From contig CANTFK010000054.1 of the NCBI GenBank assembly GCA_947646735.1, forward strand, positions 454,429 through 518,428: a stretch of 64,000 nucleotides of DNA, written 5' to 3'. The DNA is from Peronospora farinosa. Taxonomy: Eukaryota > Oomycota > Peronosporomycetes > Peronosporales > Peronosporaceae. Position numbers and translations under genes: made by a program. The notes beneath the pieces were generated by a model. It saw nothing but the letters and a program-made list of their open reading frames with translations, made no database searches and was not told the DNA's origin. How positions within the stretch are numbered: the stretch's first letter is position 1; every line of letters begins with the position of its first letter. Shown here in pieces: positions 10,811-21,180 of this stretch.

Positions 10811-11231
10811 AAATGCCAAGGCAGCAAAATCTACAGGAGGCAGAACTTAACCAGCTTCATTTCATTGAAAACATTTTGTCGCAAGGGAATACAGCATGCC
10901 CAGATGAACTCGAAGAATGTGAGCTTATGCTCACCTCGTAATATGAGACAGAATTGCCTGCTAAGGTCGATGCAGTGACTGCACTCAAGCCTTTGCAACT
11001 GATGGAAGCAAATACTAATAGATTGCATGGAAGATTGCCACATTCACGGACGACGTACTGTTCGCTTCGGAGAAGCGGCACTACCAGTGACAAAAAAGTG
11101 AGACTGCTGACATGGTCGCTTTGTCTCATTTCAGATCGCAGATTACCCGACTACCATGATTAATCATAAGAAAACTATGGAACGGCACTAGAAATGAACC
11201 AGCAAAAGCAATTTGCATGCCAAGTACCAAT
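10811..11231. other. Unique spacer between the repeat blocks
   Basis: About 420 bp that separates inverted-repeat arm 2 from direct-repeat copy 2; the corresponding spacer in the first block is only about 130 bp and different. The plus strand has a short open stretch (10811-10940) of unknown origin. No gene is supported. Confidence 0.5.
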
Positions 11232-12855
11232 ACGGCCCATACCGGACCAGTGGTGGACAAGTGGGATGCACAATGAAAGAAATCATTGATACATGTAAAA
11301 GGAACATTCATCAATGCAAAGTACCTGCACAGTTACTTGCATTCTGTCTCGAAAGTTCAAGGACGATTGCAATTAAACCTCCGGCTACGTTTCTTCAGGC
11401 AACTCCAGCTTCAGCCCGGCAAGCATCGCGTCCTTATCGTCTTGTCTTTTACCAAACAGTTCCTCTACTTCCATCACATTTGCAGCCATTACGGGATCAC
11501 TGTGTTTTATCAACGCAACTGCATCGTCGAAAGCAAACTAACCAGTATCAAGATTAGTTTCCCGCGTTTGAATACAGCACCCCACAATATGGTCCTCTTA
11601 CCAACCCGCGCAAACGTCCGTCCTCAGAAAACATTTCATACGCTTTGCCCACTGCTTCACCCTCTTTTTTTCCGTATTGTATGCCCTGACCTTCGCCCCC
11701 ATCCATGACCCAAGTCTCCCACCGACTCATTTCTACTTTGTCACCTGGTTTCTTTGGCTGTTTAACAACAACCTTATTCTCGAGTCGTTTTCGAATTGTT
11801 ACTGCAAACTACACACGAGACGTCAGCATTGAGGAATTAGTGCACCTACAATAGTCATGAGGCTTTAACGTACTCCACATTCTTCCAGTGTCTCGCGTAA
11901 TGCCGCTTGTTCTGGCTGTTCACCTATATTTCGGCCTCCCTTTACAGTGATCCAGTTGGACTTGGCTTGGTTCGAGCTCGATATGATGACCATTTCGACA
12001 TCCTCTTTATTGGCGAACCACAAACCTTCTTTACCTTCTACCCGTCTCACAAGAGGTCCCCCGTCCTTGTGTCGTAAAACAATACAAAATGACATCACTT
12101 TCTCACCATTCTCAACCAGTTGTCCGTGTCTGCCAATTGAGGAAGTCATAAGAGGAGATTTGCCTCCTCTGTTTTCGATCTCCGCTATCTCCTTTTTGGT
12201 TCTTGTTAATTTCATTGATGTTCCGGATTGTTTGTGTAAGATTTGGTCATTATTCCACCGATATCCTTTCTCGAATTCCAATAACAGTAATCTTAATAGC
12301 CCATTTTCGCTCAATTTATCATAAGCACTTTTCTCCATTCGCACCCAAAGCGGATCAAGCCCCAACTCTACCTTCTTGTTGTTCACGATGATGTCTCGTG
12401 GGTCGTGTGCTATTTTTGCCACTTCTTCAAAGTCACGGGAGATTGTATCAATATCAGCGGAGAATGTGACTGTAGTTGAATCAAAATTTTTAAGCGCCTC
12501 TGGCCAGAGCTCGGCTAAATCCAAGACATTGGCAAGATGTCTAGAGACGGCCGACAGTGCGCGAGAGTTGTTCATTGCAGCCGCCTCAACGCCTAACTTG
12601 CGAAGGTTTGCACCAGCACAGCTCGGCAAGAACAAAGTCAGGATCACCAAAAAAAGCAAACCCATGGGAAATCAAAAGGAACACTACGTAGTCAAACGCG
12701 GAATGGATAAATTTTCAAATTGATGCATTGGAACCGAGCACATTCTCGAGATGTTCCTATCCAACCAACACATGTATACAATCAGGCAATATAAACATGA
12801 ATGCACAACAGAGCGACCAATTGTTGAAAATGTCACACATGAAAGCACGTACGTA
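11232..12855 (+). repeat. Direct repeat copy 2 (Nudix effector block)
   Basis: Near-identical to 3816-5522, ending in a GTAC-rich run (GTACGTACGTACGTAC) where the two copies diverge. It is shorter than copy 1 because exon 1 of its effector lacks 28 codons. Confidence 0.9.
11385..12665 (-). CDS. Secreted Nudix-domain effector-like protein, copy 2 (3 exons)
   Basis: Model: exon 1 12665-11874, exon 2 11808-11602, exon 3 11537-11385; 383 aa. Splice sites match copy 1 position for position. The first 44 residues (signal peptide onward) differ from copy 1 by one residue, and the last 32 codons of exon 1 with the Nudix box, both introns and exon 2 look identical. In contrast residues about 48-215 differ heavily, including a 28-residue length change, and the last 30 residues of exon 3 have changed, ending in an earlier TAG. 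The Nudix catalytic glutamates are intact, so the enzyme is probably active. The substrate is unknown. Confidence 0.8.
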
Positions 12856-14382
12856 CGTACGTCACTTACCCATCGGCAGCCAAAGGCGACAACGGACAGA
12901 GATGAGAAACTCCAGAAAGCCAGGACTGGCCCACTTACCTTACGGGGGAAGCCCCCAATGTTGACAAGGGGTGGGAGGGTTTATCCTCACTGCGTAGGCA
13001 GCGCAGCGCGCAACTTGAAACTGAAGCGGTCCGCATCATCTCCTAGGTGTGAAACACGTCGACAATGGATCGAATCACCCTGCACATCGATTAGCTTGAG
13101 CCCGGTCTGACAAAAGAACTTCAATAAGAACGTGATGACCCCGTTAAGATCGTGTTAATGTACAGTAGCATTGGACCAGATACTTGATCCCTCAAGTTAG
13201 GTGGATAGTCCATAATTCTAAATCCGCGAAGATGGATGCGGATTGAGAGCTGCTCCAGATTTATATGTCCATGTCTCAAAATGTACTAAATTAACACATC
13301 ACGAAACGAAATCGTTTTGCCATCTACCGGTGTGACTATCCACCAGTTTCAGTTCCCGACAAATGGCACGCTATAATATTGCGATCCCGGCAACCAGCAC
13401 CTAATTTGAGCGGGTGTCTTCGTAAGGCGAACGAAGTCTCAGATGGGACAGAAGTTCCCATTCCTTAGAACAGTTTTGTGTTTCAAGGAATGGTAAACGA
13501 AATTCGGGCACTGTAAGTGTCAATTTAAGTAGATGAGTACGTCGAGGGAAGACAACGGTTCCCTACGTATTATCATGTTGTTCATCCGAGCCTGTTGGAC
13601 CCTAAGATCCGACCAAAAATCAGAGCAAGTCGACTACGAGGTGAAGGCCAGAATTACGTCATGATAGCTCGCTGGCGTACGAAGATTGCATCATGGTAGA
13701 TAAAACTAGGGAAACCGCTATGACCACAGCCATTAATACTAAGGCCACAGACAATTGGTATATCGTGGCTGGTCACCGTTGCACTTGGTGGTCCTAGAGG
13801 CGCACTCTAGCAACTCGACGCATGCATAAAGCACATCACCATGTATGACTGAAGCAATTATTCGATGCTCTCTTTACGCAATTGCACGTAAGCCAATAGG
13901 TGGCGATGCTGCTGGGAAGGTAAAGAGTGACAGCCTTGTAGACGGCTGCATTCCTGTGTCTATTCAGATACGTGTTTGACATATCGTCGCGAGGACGCGC
14001 CATAAGTTGCGTCCAGACACGTTTGGCTTTACCTACGTCCTTTAAAATCGGTTCGCTAGGAGTGTCGCTCGTTGCTGTAAGCGTGTCGACTGGCACAGAC
14101 TAGAATCTTGAATGGGCTTCACTTATCAAAGAAGGCTTCAGTGTAAGAAATGTAGCGCTTTTACGCATATAGACAAAAGCGTTGTCGAACTTTGATCGAT
14201 GAAGTTTTGTGCAATAGTGGCAGTTGAGCAATGCAATAGCCTAGTAGTAGCAATACTCCAAAAGCTATGCTTGAGAAAATATCTATAGCAAGGAAAGCGA
14301 CTGCTTTGGTGGACAAGAAAACTCAACAAACTACTATTTCACTATCTGGTGGGGTTTATGCAAAAGGTATCGATGAATCTTC
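12856..14382. other. Intergenic, no supported gene
   Basis: Only short frames. A possible small element with terminal inverted repeats lies at 13200-13344, and a 9-bp stem (CCATTCCTT/AAGGAATGG) at about 13457-13493. A minus-strand frame at 14096-13836 (86 codons) is unassigned. Confidence 0.6.
13200..13344. mobile_element. Possible MITE-like element (145 bp)
   Basis: GGTGGATAGTC at 13200-13210 is perfectly inverted at 13334-13344 (GACTATCCACC), giving 11-bp terminal inverted repeats around a 145-bp AT-moderate body. No clear target-site duplication is visible, so this remains tentative. Confidence 0.3.
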
Positions 14383-15699
14383 TTACGACCTAGGGAGTGT
14401 TGCTACCGCAACTGTACACGCCGACAATTTCTTTGCCTTCAAGTAGCAAGTTAAACAGAATTCCAGACGCTGCTTTTTGCTTGTCGAGACGATGTACAAG
14501 TACTTCTTGACAATGCACTTCTTGCAAACCTTACGTCGACACAAGAAACACGTTTTGCTGCTCTCCAGCAGCTTCTTGAACCCTATATTAGGTAGCTTGC
14601 GGCAGCACGCGCACCCTTCGTGTTTCTCAGCGTTTTCGTGGCTACTTCGACGTTGGGGATACACATGCACAAACCACGCGAGTTTCTTAAGATATGACTC
14701 CTCGACAACTTGTACAGTGTCTAGCAAGGTCTGACAGAAAAAATGTGTCGATGACCCGATGCTAAAGTGGTCACTAGTATTGCAATACCCTCGAAAATAA
14801 ACCTCCAGCTCGCCTTGACTATTGGATGGCCGCATAATTCGACAGCTTGACATGCGAAAACGTACTAGCCCATTCTTGCGGAATTCCGGAACTTCCTCAA
14901 TTTCTATCGAATGGTTTAGAAAGTAACACACTCGTTCTCCAGTCGAGTCCAGTGTCATACCTATGGACTCAAGCACCACGACATCTCTTGGCTTTGACAC
15001 GATACTTCCTGCTTTAGTTGACGAGTAGGAGTTCCACTTGATACCCAAGAATCGAAACGGATCTTGCTGTATTGGCCCACGAATTTGCGCCAAGATGCGA
15101 CTGTCTTTCAAGTTCACATCCATGCTGGTCGCGGCACGCATGACGCTGCGGTCTTTGGTATTTGCTAGAAAGCCGAGTCCTGCATCATCCACTGAGCCTG
15201 AAATCACACCACCACCAAAAATTATAGGTGTATTTGAAGGGCGTGACTTGCCAAGAACACTTTGTTCCAGTGATTCCGTGTCAATGCGGCTGTCCTCATA
15301 GTAGTGCACACTATCGAATGACGACCCGTCGTCTTGTGACGAGCCGTACGACAAGTGCGTGTTGCTACGTCCCATCAAGTCGCTCAAGGAGCTGTCGGCT
15401 GATAATAATTTGGGACGATGCACAAACGACGATTCGACCGCTTCTTCCGTGTCATGTCGGCCGCGTCGCTGACCGCGGGACCGTGATCGATAAGCCGTCA
15501 TGCTTCCTTTTTCCATTACAATTTTCCATCGGTCCAAGTCAACGGACCTACCGTCGGCTATAAAGTCCTCGCTGGCTTGCAACGTTTCAGCGACAAGTTG
15601 GTCGCTCATTGCTTCAAATTGCTCCGTGTCGGTGCGTGTGAGCACTAACTCCTGAGGTGGAAAGAGATGGCCGGCATCCCACGAATTTAGAAATCGCAT
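14383..15699 (-). CDS. START-like / FYVE-type zinc finger protein (paralog 2)
   Basis: Intronless, 438 aa, with the ATG at 15699 chosen because upstream in-frame codons are not ATG. It shares the paralog-1 layout: N-terminal helix with SDQLVAETLQ, Ser/acid-rich linker (about 95-140), a START-like core with a GSVDDAGLGFLA stretch, and a C-terminal FYVE-type finger from residue 363 (CACC, CFLC, CKKC, CLTC; core CRRKVCKKC). The tail LSACTVAVATL matches the position of LSA/VSA-HEVAVEQL in paralog 1. It is on the opposite strand from paralog 1 and beside paralog 3 on the same strand. Probable role: lipid- or membrane-associated protein of the endosomal type. Confidence 0.85.
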   Translation of the reverse strand: MRFLNSWDAGHLFPPQELVLTRTDTEQFEAMSDQLVAETLQASEDFIADGRSVDLDRWKIVMEKGSMTAYRSRSRGQRRGRHDTEEAVESSFVHRPKLLSADSSLSDLMGRSNTHLSYGSSQDDGSSFDSVHYYEDSRIDTESLEQSVLGKSRPSNTPIIFGGGVISGSVDDAGLGFLANTKDRSVMRAATSMDVNLKDSRILAQIRGPIQQDPFRFLGIKWNSYSSTKAGSIVSKPRDVVVLESIGMTLDSTGERVCYFLNHSIEIEEVPEFRKNGLVRFRMSSCRIMRPSNSQGELEVYFRGYCNTSDHFSIGSSTHFFCQTLLDTVQVVEESYLKKLAWFVHVYPQRRSSHENAEKHEGCACCRKLPNIGFKKLLESSKTCFLCRRKVCKKCIVKKYLYIVSTSKKQRLEFCLTCYLKAKKLSACTVAVATLPRS

Positions 15700-16970
15700 T
15701 ACTCCCACAACTTGAATCAAGTAGTGAGTAATCGAGCAAGAGTGCTTTGCGAAATGACTGATTGTTACTGCAGCGACCGACTTCAGCAGCTGGGAAAAGC
15801 TCCTGTGCTAACGTCACATATGAATAGCTTTGTCGCCTCGTCGCGTCGCTAAGATATAGATGGAAAATCGGTCGTCGGGTGACTGGGACCTCGAAAGCTA
15901 GTAGCCCACAGCGTCGATAAATTTAGCACACCGTCAGCAGCACGAGGTACGTCGTGGAAGAGTCAGGCCGTGTGGATCAAAAATAGCTATTCTATAGCAT
16001 CGAGTGATCCGCCAGGTGTGCTGACTGCTGTGCGCTTTGCCTCGGCTGTCACCATTGCGATTAAGCACTGGAAAATTCCAACTTCCCGTCCATGACTTGT
16101 ATTGCAGAGCATTTCGATGAAAGGATTCTTTGCATAACCACGCTGCCGCAGTGCTGCGTCAGACGAAACCCCGCCTACAAACAAAGAGCGGTCTATCGAA
16201 TCGGAGGTCATTGACAAGGAGGCTTGTATGAATAGGCTATCTGCCACGTGCTCTCTATTGCTCTGGGACAAGTGAGCATATCAACACCTGTGTTGAGTGC
16301 TTTATGATGCAAAGGCTAAAGCCGAGGCGGTCGCCAAGTCGTGGACTGCCGACAAAATATTTGGTGCCGTCGAGATTGTGTCCAGCAGATACCATTGTGA
16401 ACCAGTACGGTTTACGAAGTACGCTTTGATACAAACTGTAGCTAGCGTACAACGGCGTGGTGATTCCTCTGCGGCACCTCTGCTTTCGATATAATTTGTA
16501 GGTTGCACTCGTACAGAAGCAATGGAGGTAGATGCAGCAGGGATATGGTGACGCTTTGGTCGCGACAACTTTTACGCACAACAGCCGACATAAGAATCTA
16601 ACAGCGGGAGCATAGTTTGAGATGGTCGTTAGGTGTAATGCGCCTCGTGTCCAGATGAAGAGGATTCATCTCATTAGCCTTGCGCTCTGTGTAATTACTA
16701 ATCAGCATCGTCTCTCCTTGATGTGTCTTGCGCGACGCTCGTAAATCGGTGCCCACCTTTGTGAAAAAGAGGGCCCTTGCTTCGCTTTATCTTGCAGTTA
16801 AGGCTTTGCCAGCCACTACGAAGAAAGGACCATATCGTTGTATCCTCCATGAAGCTAAGTAGGGTAAGACGGCATCAGCTTTTTCGTACATGTGCTGTTG
16901 TCTAGATTGATTAAATTTACGGCTGCATTAGTCACTAGTCAGATCGATGTACGTTTCCCTCGCTACTATC
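15700..16970. other. Intergenic between START-FYVE paralogs 2 and 3
   Basis: Contains the presumed promoter of paralog 2. Minus-strand frames at 16271-15987 and 16581-16255 lack ATG starts or recognisable domains, and I do not call them genes. Confidence 0.5.
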
Positions 16971-18314
16971 TCATTCCTTCCTTTGGACGTTGCTACTACA
17001 CTTGAGCTGCGCAGTAGCAACGTCCCAAGCCGACATCCTTCTGGCTTCAATCACACACGGGACACAGAAAGTAAATTGACGTTGGAGGTCTTCTTCAGCT
17101 TTCATGAGCAGCTTCTTGTGCACGCTGCACTTCTGACAGATTGTATGTCGGCATATTGCGCAGATGGCTCTTTGGATGAGGCTGGCAATTTTCTTGGCGT
17201 TTTTGCCGCACACAGAGCACTCCTTGGTCTGGTGGGATGATGTGTCGCTCGGACCACGGCGGGACAGCTGCCACGCAAGTTTCTTGAGGTACGAGGCCTC
17301 GACAATCCCTACGACGTCAACTACGCCCTGTGAGAACACATTCAAACCAATGACTGCTGGTAGGTTACCGCCCATGTCTGCATACCCTCGAGCATACGCG
17401 TCGATTTTAGTGTCGGAGATCTGACGCATAATGTAGCAGATTGACAAATTTAAACGAACGATATTAAACCGATCAGGGGGCACGGGGCACTCGTCCAACT
17501 CGATCGAGTGAGCAAGAGTGTAGTACACTCGCTCGCCATCCGAGTCCAACGCAATCCCCGACGACTCTAAGAACACGACATCGCGTCGAGAGGCAAAGGT
17601 GGTAATGTCAAGAGCAGCCCATTTGATGCCGACATACCGGAACGGGTCTTCCTCACTCGGTGACTGGAACGAAGCGAGCACTTTGCGGCACACAAAGCCG
17701 TCGTTTTTCACGTACGCATTGCGCTCAAACCAAGCTTCGTCTGTGTGTGCAAGCGCTCCAAATGCCACGTCTTCCACGGACCCGTCAATACTGCCGACCG
17801 CTGCAACTAACGGAATATTTGTCGGCTTGACTTTTTCAAGAACACTCTCATCAGGAAAAACCGAGAAGGAACCGCAATCACTTGATGAGCTCTGTGTATA
17901 TGTAGATTGCTGCGTCTGCGAATGATTGCTGGAAGAATTTTCCACAGCTTGCTCGGGTTCTTCATCTTCCTCGTCGGGGGTGAACCCGTGTGGCCGTCCT
18001 GCCATATTCGCTTGATGTTGTTGCTGCTCTATCGTATTAATTGACAACAACCGTGGTCTACTTGGTCGTTTCTCGTTCATGAGATTAAGTCGCTTGGAAC
18101 CAGAACGACGGGTGCGATACACGTGAACCTTTTCACGGGACTTGACATGTTTCCACAGACGAGAGTCCAACTGCCGATTGTTCGCAATGAAATGTTCGTA
18201 CGCACAAAGCGTCTCGGCCACTACGCGATCGGCCATCTCGGTCAATGCTTGTTGGCGTTCTTTAGGGAGGTTGATTTGATCCGGTATGAATGTGTCCGAG
18301 TCCTTAAAAACCAT
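16971..18314 (-). CDS. START-like / FYVE-type zinc finger protein (paralog 3)
   Basis: The open frame continues upstream to 18758, but the family-consistent start is the ATG at 18314, giving 447 aa. Residues from about 15 hold the shared ALTEMADRVVAETL helix. A Gln/Ser-rich linker with an acidic DEEDEEPEQ run lies at about 100-150, then the START-like core with GSIDGSVEDVAFGALA, and a C-terminal finger from residue 366 (CSVC, CAIC, CQKC, CVPC). The two pseudogenes at 19.2-21.2 kb resemble this paralog most, for example in GSVEDV-FG and SAWEVA. If translation began farther upstream, an extra N-terminal region would be added, but no family match supports that. Confidence 0.83.
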   Translation of the reverse strand: MVFKDSDTFIPDQINLPKERQQALTEMADRVVAETLCAYEHFIANNRQLDSRLWKHVKSREKVHVYRTRRSGSKRLNLMNEKRPSRPRLLSINTIEQQQHQANMAGRPHGFTPDEEDEEPEQAVENSSSNHSQTQQSTYTQSSSSDCGSFSVFPDESVLEKVKPTNIPLVAAVGSIDGSVEDVAFGALAHTDEAWFERNAYVKNDGFVCRKVLASFQSPSEEDPFRYVGIKWAALDITTFASRRDVVFLESSGIALDSDGERVYYTLAHSIELDECPVPPDRFNIVRLNLSICYIMRQISDTKIDAYARGYADMGGNLPAVIGLNVFSQGVVDVVGIVEASYLKKLAWQLSRRGPSDTSSHQTKECSVCGKNAKKIASLIQRAICAICRHTICQKCSVHKKLLMKAEEDLQRQFTFCVPCVIEARRMSAWDVATAQLKCSSNVQRKE

Positions 18315-19189
18315 CCTTTTTGGACGGACACTAGTCGTTACAGAGTAAGTCTTGAAGTGGCCAATGCTGTTGACGATCGATGCATCGTACGGTCCGCAGG
18401 AGACTTGAAAGACAGGGCACTCGTTCTCGGGAGATTGGCCACAAGCATACATGTCGTTCGTCACGCTAACAAATCTTGGACCAGAACCCACTTTAGCAAG
18501 AAGAGACATTAACCTCATGCTGGTCACGCGGTGCCTAGGGAGCAGAAATGGAACACTGCGACAAATATTCTCTTCTCTAATTATTCCTGCTCGCCACATT
18601 GACAAGCAAATGCTGTGAATAGAAGTGAACTTTTGATGTCGAGGACGACCCGAAGCTGATCTACCATTTAATGTATTCACATGCATGTAACACGAATAAA
18701 CATGGAAAGGATGGCAACACCCTTCACGTTTATACAGCCATTTGACTCCTTGAATCAAGCCATCACATAGCAGCTCAATGGTGGTTGTGTAAAACTTGTT
18801 GCCAATTCCAGCAGGGATTACTTGAAACTCTCTGCTGATTGAATCCTACATTTCGCAGCAACACGACAACAAGGAAGCAAAAGAAAGCAGAGAAAATTTG
18901 GTCAAGGCCTTGGTTTCGTATCCATGAATTACCAACGAAGTGCGCTGGACTTGAACATGAGGAAGAGAACTCTATACTTGATACTCTCTAGTCAATCACG
19001 GGTTTTCTAAAACACTTCAATTCATATGATTTGTACGGACACGTTATACGCGTCGTCAATGACTTTACTTGAGATTGTGTTACTACATGCTAGGTCTCTA
19101 ATGTCCGTTGTTATCACGATCACGATTGGACTCTTATCACGTTGGTCTCTTCAATCACGATGTCATGGCCAACCAACTTCGTGCGTTTA
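18315..19189. other. Intergenic upstream of START-FYVE paralog 3
   Basis: The minus-strand frame stays open to 18758 without homology. Beyond it no coding or repeat structure is evident. Confidence 0.5.
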
Positions 19190-20096
19190 GAGACACACGA
19201 TGAAAAGTAAAAGATGATCGGGACGTTCTTCGGGCGACACAATGGACAACTTTGACTGAAAATACCGTTTGCTGCATAAAGACAGACAGAAGATCTGCAC
19301 TAGACTCGAAGCTTGATGCCGCTCTTGCCGCATAAAAACGCAGTGTTGCAGAACGAAGTGCCTACAATCCACCCTCTCCATGCTAACTTATAGACCATGT
19401 CAGTTTCTTGAGGTACGGATCCCGGAGAAAGCAGCGAAAAGAAAGCTTACGCTGAATTGCTTGGGCATTCTGACTGCCCGTGTCCACAATTTGCTTCGAT
19501 CTTGTGTTCTATGAGCTTTCGCATGATGTAGCAGCTCGAGGGATATATACAAATCATGCTAAATTGGTCAAGTAGTCGAGGAACGTGTGCTAACTGGATC
19601 GATATGTGTAGACTGTATCCACGTAGCGCAATTCCTAGTAAGGGCCGCCAAATGAGACGTCTTCGACGGACCCGTCCATGGCGCTCATCGCTGCGATAAA
19701 CGGCTTCATCTTGGCTAGACCACTGCCTTTACATAATCGCAAAGATTTGCCCTCACTGTGCATTGGTGTGGTCGTCATCGACAATAGCAAGTGGGAACCT
19801 ACTGCAATTGGATTGCGTTGGTGCTGCTTTACGGCGTTGTTCGACAGCAATTTTAGCCGACTCAGATCTCTCTCATTCAAGTTACTACTTTTACTCGTGT
19901 CTTGCTACCTGGTCCACGCGAACTTCAAGTGGGCTTGTTCATGAAACTTGACTTTCTTCCCGATAAGACCGCGGTCGTCGATGTACAAATTTTCGTTCGT
20001 CTGCAAAGTCTCCGATACGATCCGATCAGTCAAGTCGGTTAATGTCTGCTTTGCCTCCGGCATGATAATCAAGCATTTTGGCAGAGCCGCGTCCAT
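19190..20096 (-). pseudogene. START-FYVE pseudogene A
   Basis: On the minus strand from the ATG at 20096 the family features appear in order: LTDLTDRIVSETLQTNENL, a broken linker, MDGSVEDVSFG (about 19680), a CYIMR stretch (about 19520), YLKKLTWS (about 19400), then a decayed finger ending in KLSIVSPEE (about 19230). Stops and frame changes separate these blocks and several zinc-binding cysteines are lost, so it cannot encode the full protein. Confidence 0.75.
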
Positions 20097-20639
20097 TACC
20101 GTAAAACTCTTTATGCTCCAAAGTCTCCGATAACAGAGTCGACTTGAATGAGCTCCTAAACGGGGACTTAGTTGCTGGAGTGGGAGTGTCTCGATCAGAA
20201 ACATCAAATAGCCTGTCTTTCCGATGCCTGGGCTTTGAAACCGCTTGGCAGACAGCCTGCACCAGTCACATGTTCGATGCACGCGCAAAGCAAATTACAG
20301 TCATAGAGCTGCTTCATTGATCTGCATAATATATTACAGTTAGCCGTGGTCACCCGATAGACGACGGTGCCTTTAACTATCAACCGTCATGGCCGCTTCG
20401 GCAGGAATGACGAAGGGTGGAGCTCACTACTTTTCGTGTTTGCAGTAGACGAGTATACGGTTGTCACGACACGGACCAAGAACGAGCATGGGGGTCCTCG
20501 TCGATTCTGTCCTTGAGACGACGATGCAACGCCTGGCTTACAGCATAGCAACCATTCGAGTGTGCAACGCAATGGCTCATCGAAGAGATCACCCGCTCGG
20601 TGATTTTTGACGAGGTTGGTGGTGATGCTGATTGCACGG

Positions 20640-21180
20640 CTTATTCAGGTATGTATGTGTCCGCGTTTTCAGCTTCGAAGGCAACGTGCTGGGCGACCTC
20701 CCACGCCGATAGTTCCTTAGCCTCGATAACACACGACTGACAGCGGCGAAGCTTAGTTTTAATGCTCCTACTGAACGCTGCACTTGCTGCACCTTACATT
20801 GTGGCAAACCAGACAACCAGACGGTCGAACGAGACTTCCAAGTTGCTTTGGACTGGTAGCAGATGCCGCAGCTTCACCTTAATCAGCACACCGTGTTTCA
20901 ACAGCGAGAAGGATTCGGCACTGCGGCTAATGGTGCACAACGTCTGCGATCTCGAAACTTTGTTCTCGACGTACAAATTGCATACGAACCACCGACTTAT
21001 GGTATTAGCTACGGCGCCAAACGCCACGTCCTTCACCTCTACGGTCTAATGATAATTATACTGGTGGCCGCTACTGCATGTGGCGCGTTGGCCGGCTCGA
21101 CATTGGCGACCTCATGCACGAAAAGGAGCCGACGTCACTGCTGCCACATTTATACCGGGCCTTGTCGTCAGAGAACGGTT
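20640..21180 (-). pseudogene. START-FYVE pseudogene B
   Basis: Minus strand: a GSSDVGSF stretch near 21165, VKDVAFGAVANTISRWFV (about 21040-20987), then remnants of the finger and the tail KELSAWEVAQH (about 20710). The middle of the START region is deleted and a stop sits before the finger. It is a second, shorter dead copy in tandem with pseudogene A. Confidence 0.7.

Noticed and set aside
16971..18758. 595-codon version of START-FYVE paralog 3
   Set aside because: The extra 148 codons begin with a non-ATG codon and show no family match; ATG at 18314 aligns with the paralog starts.
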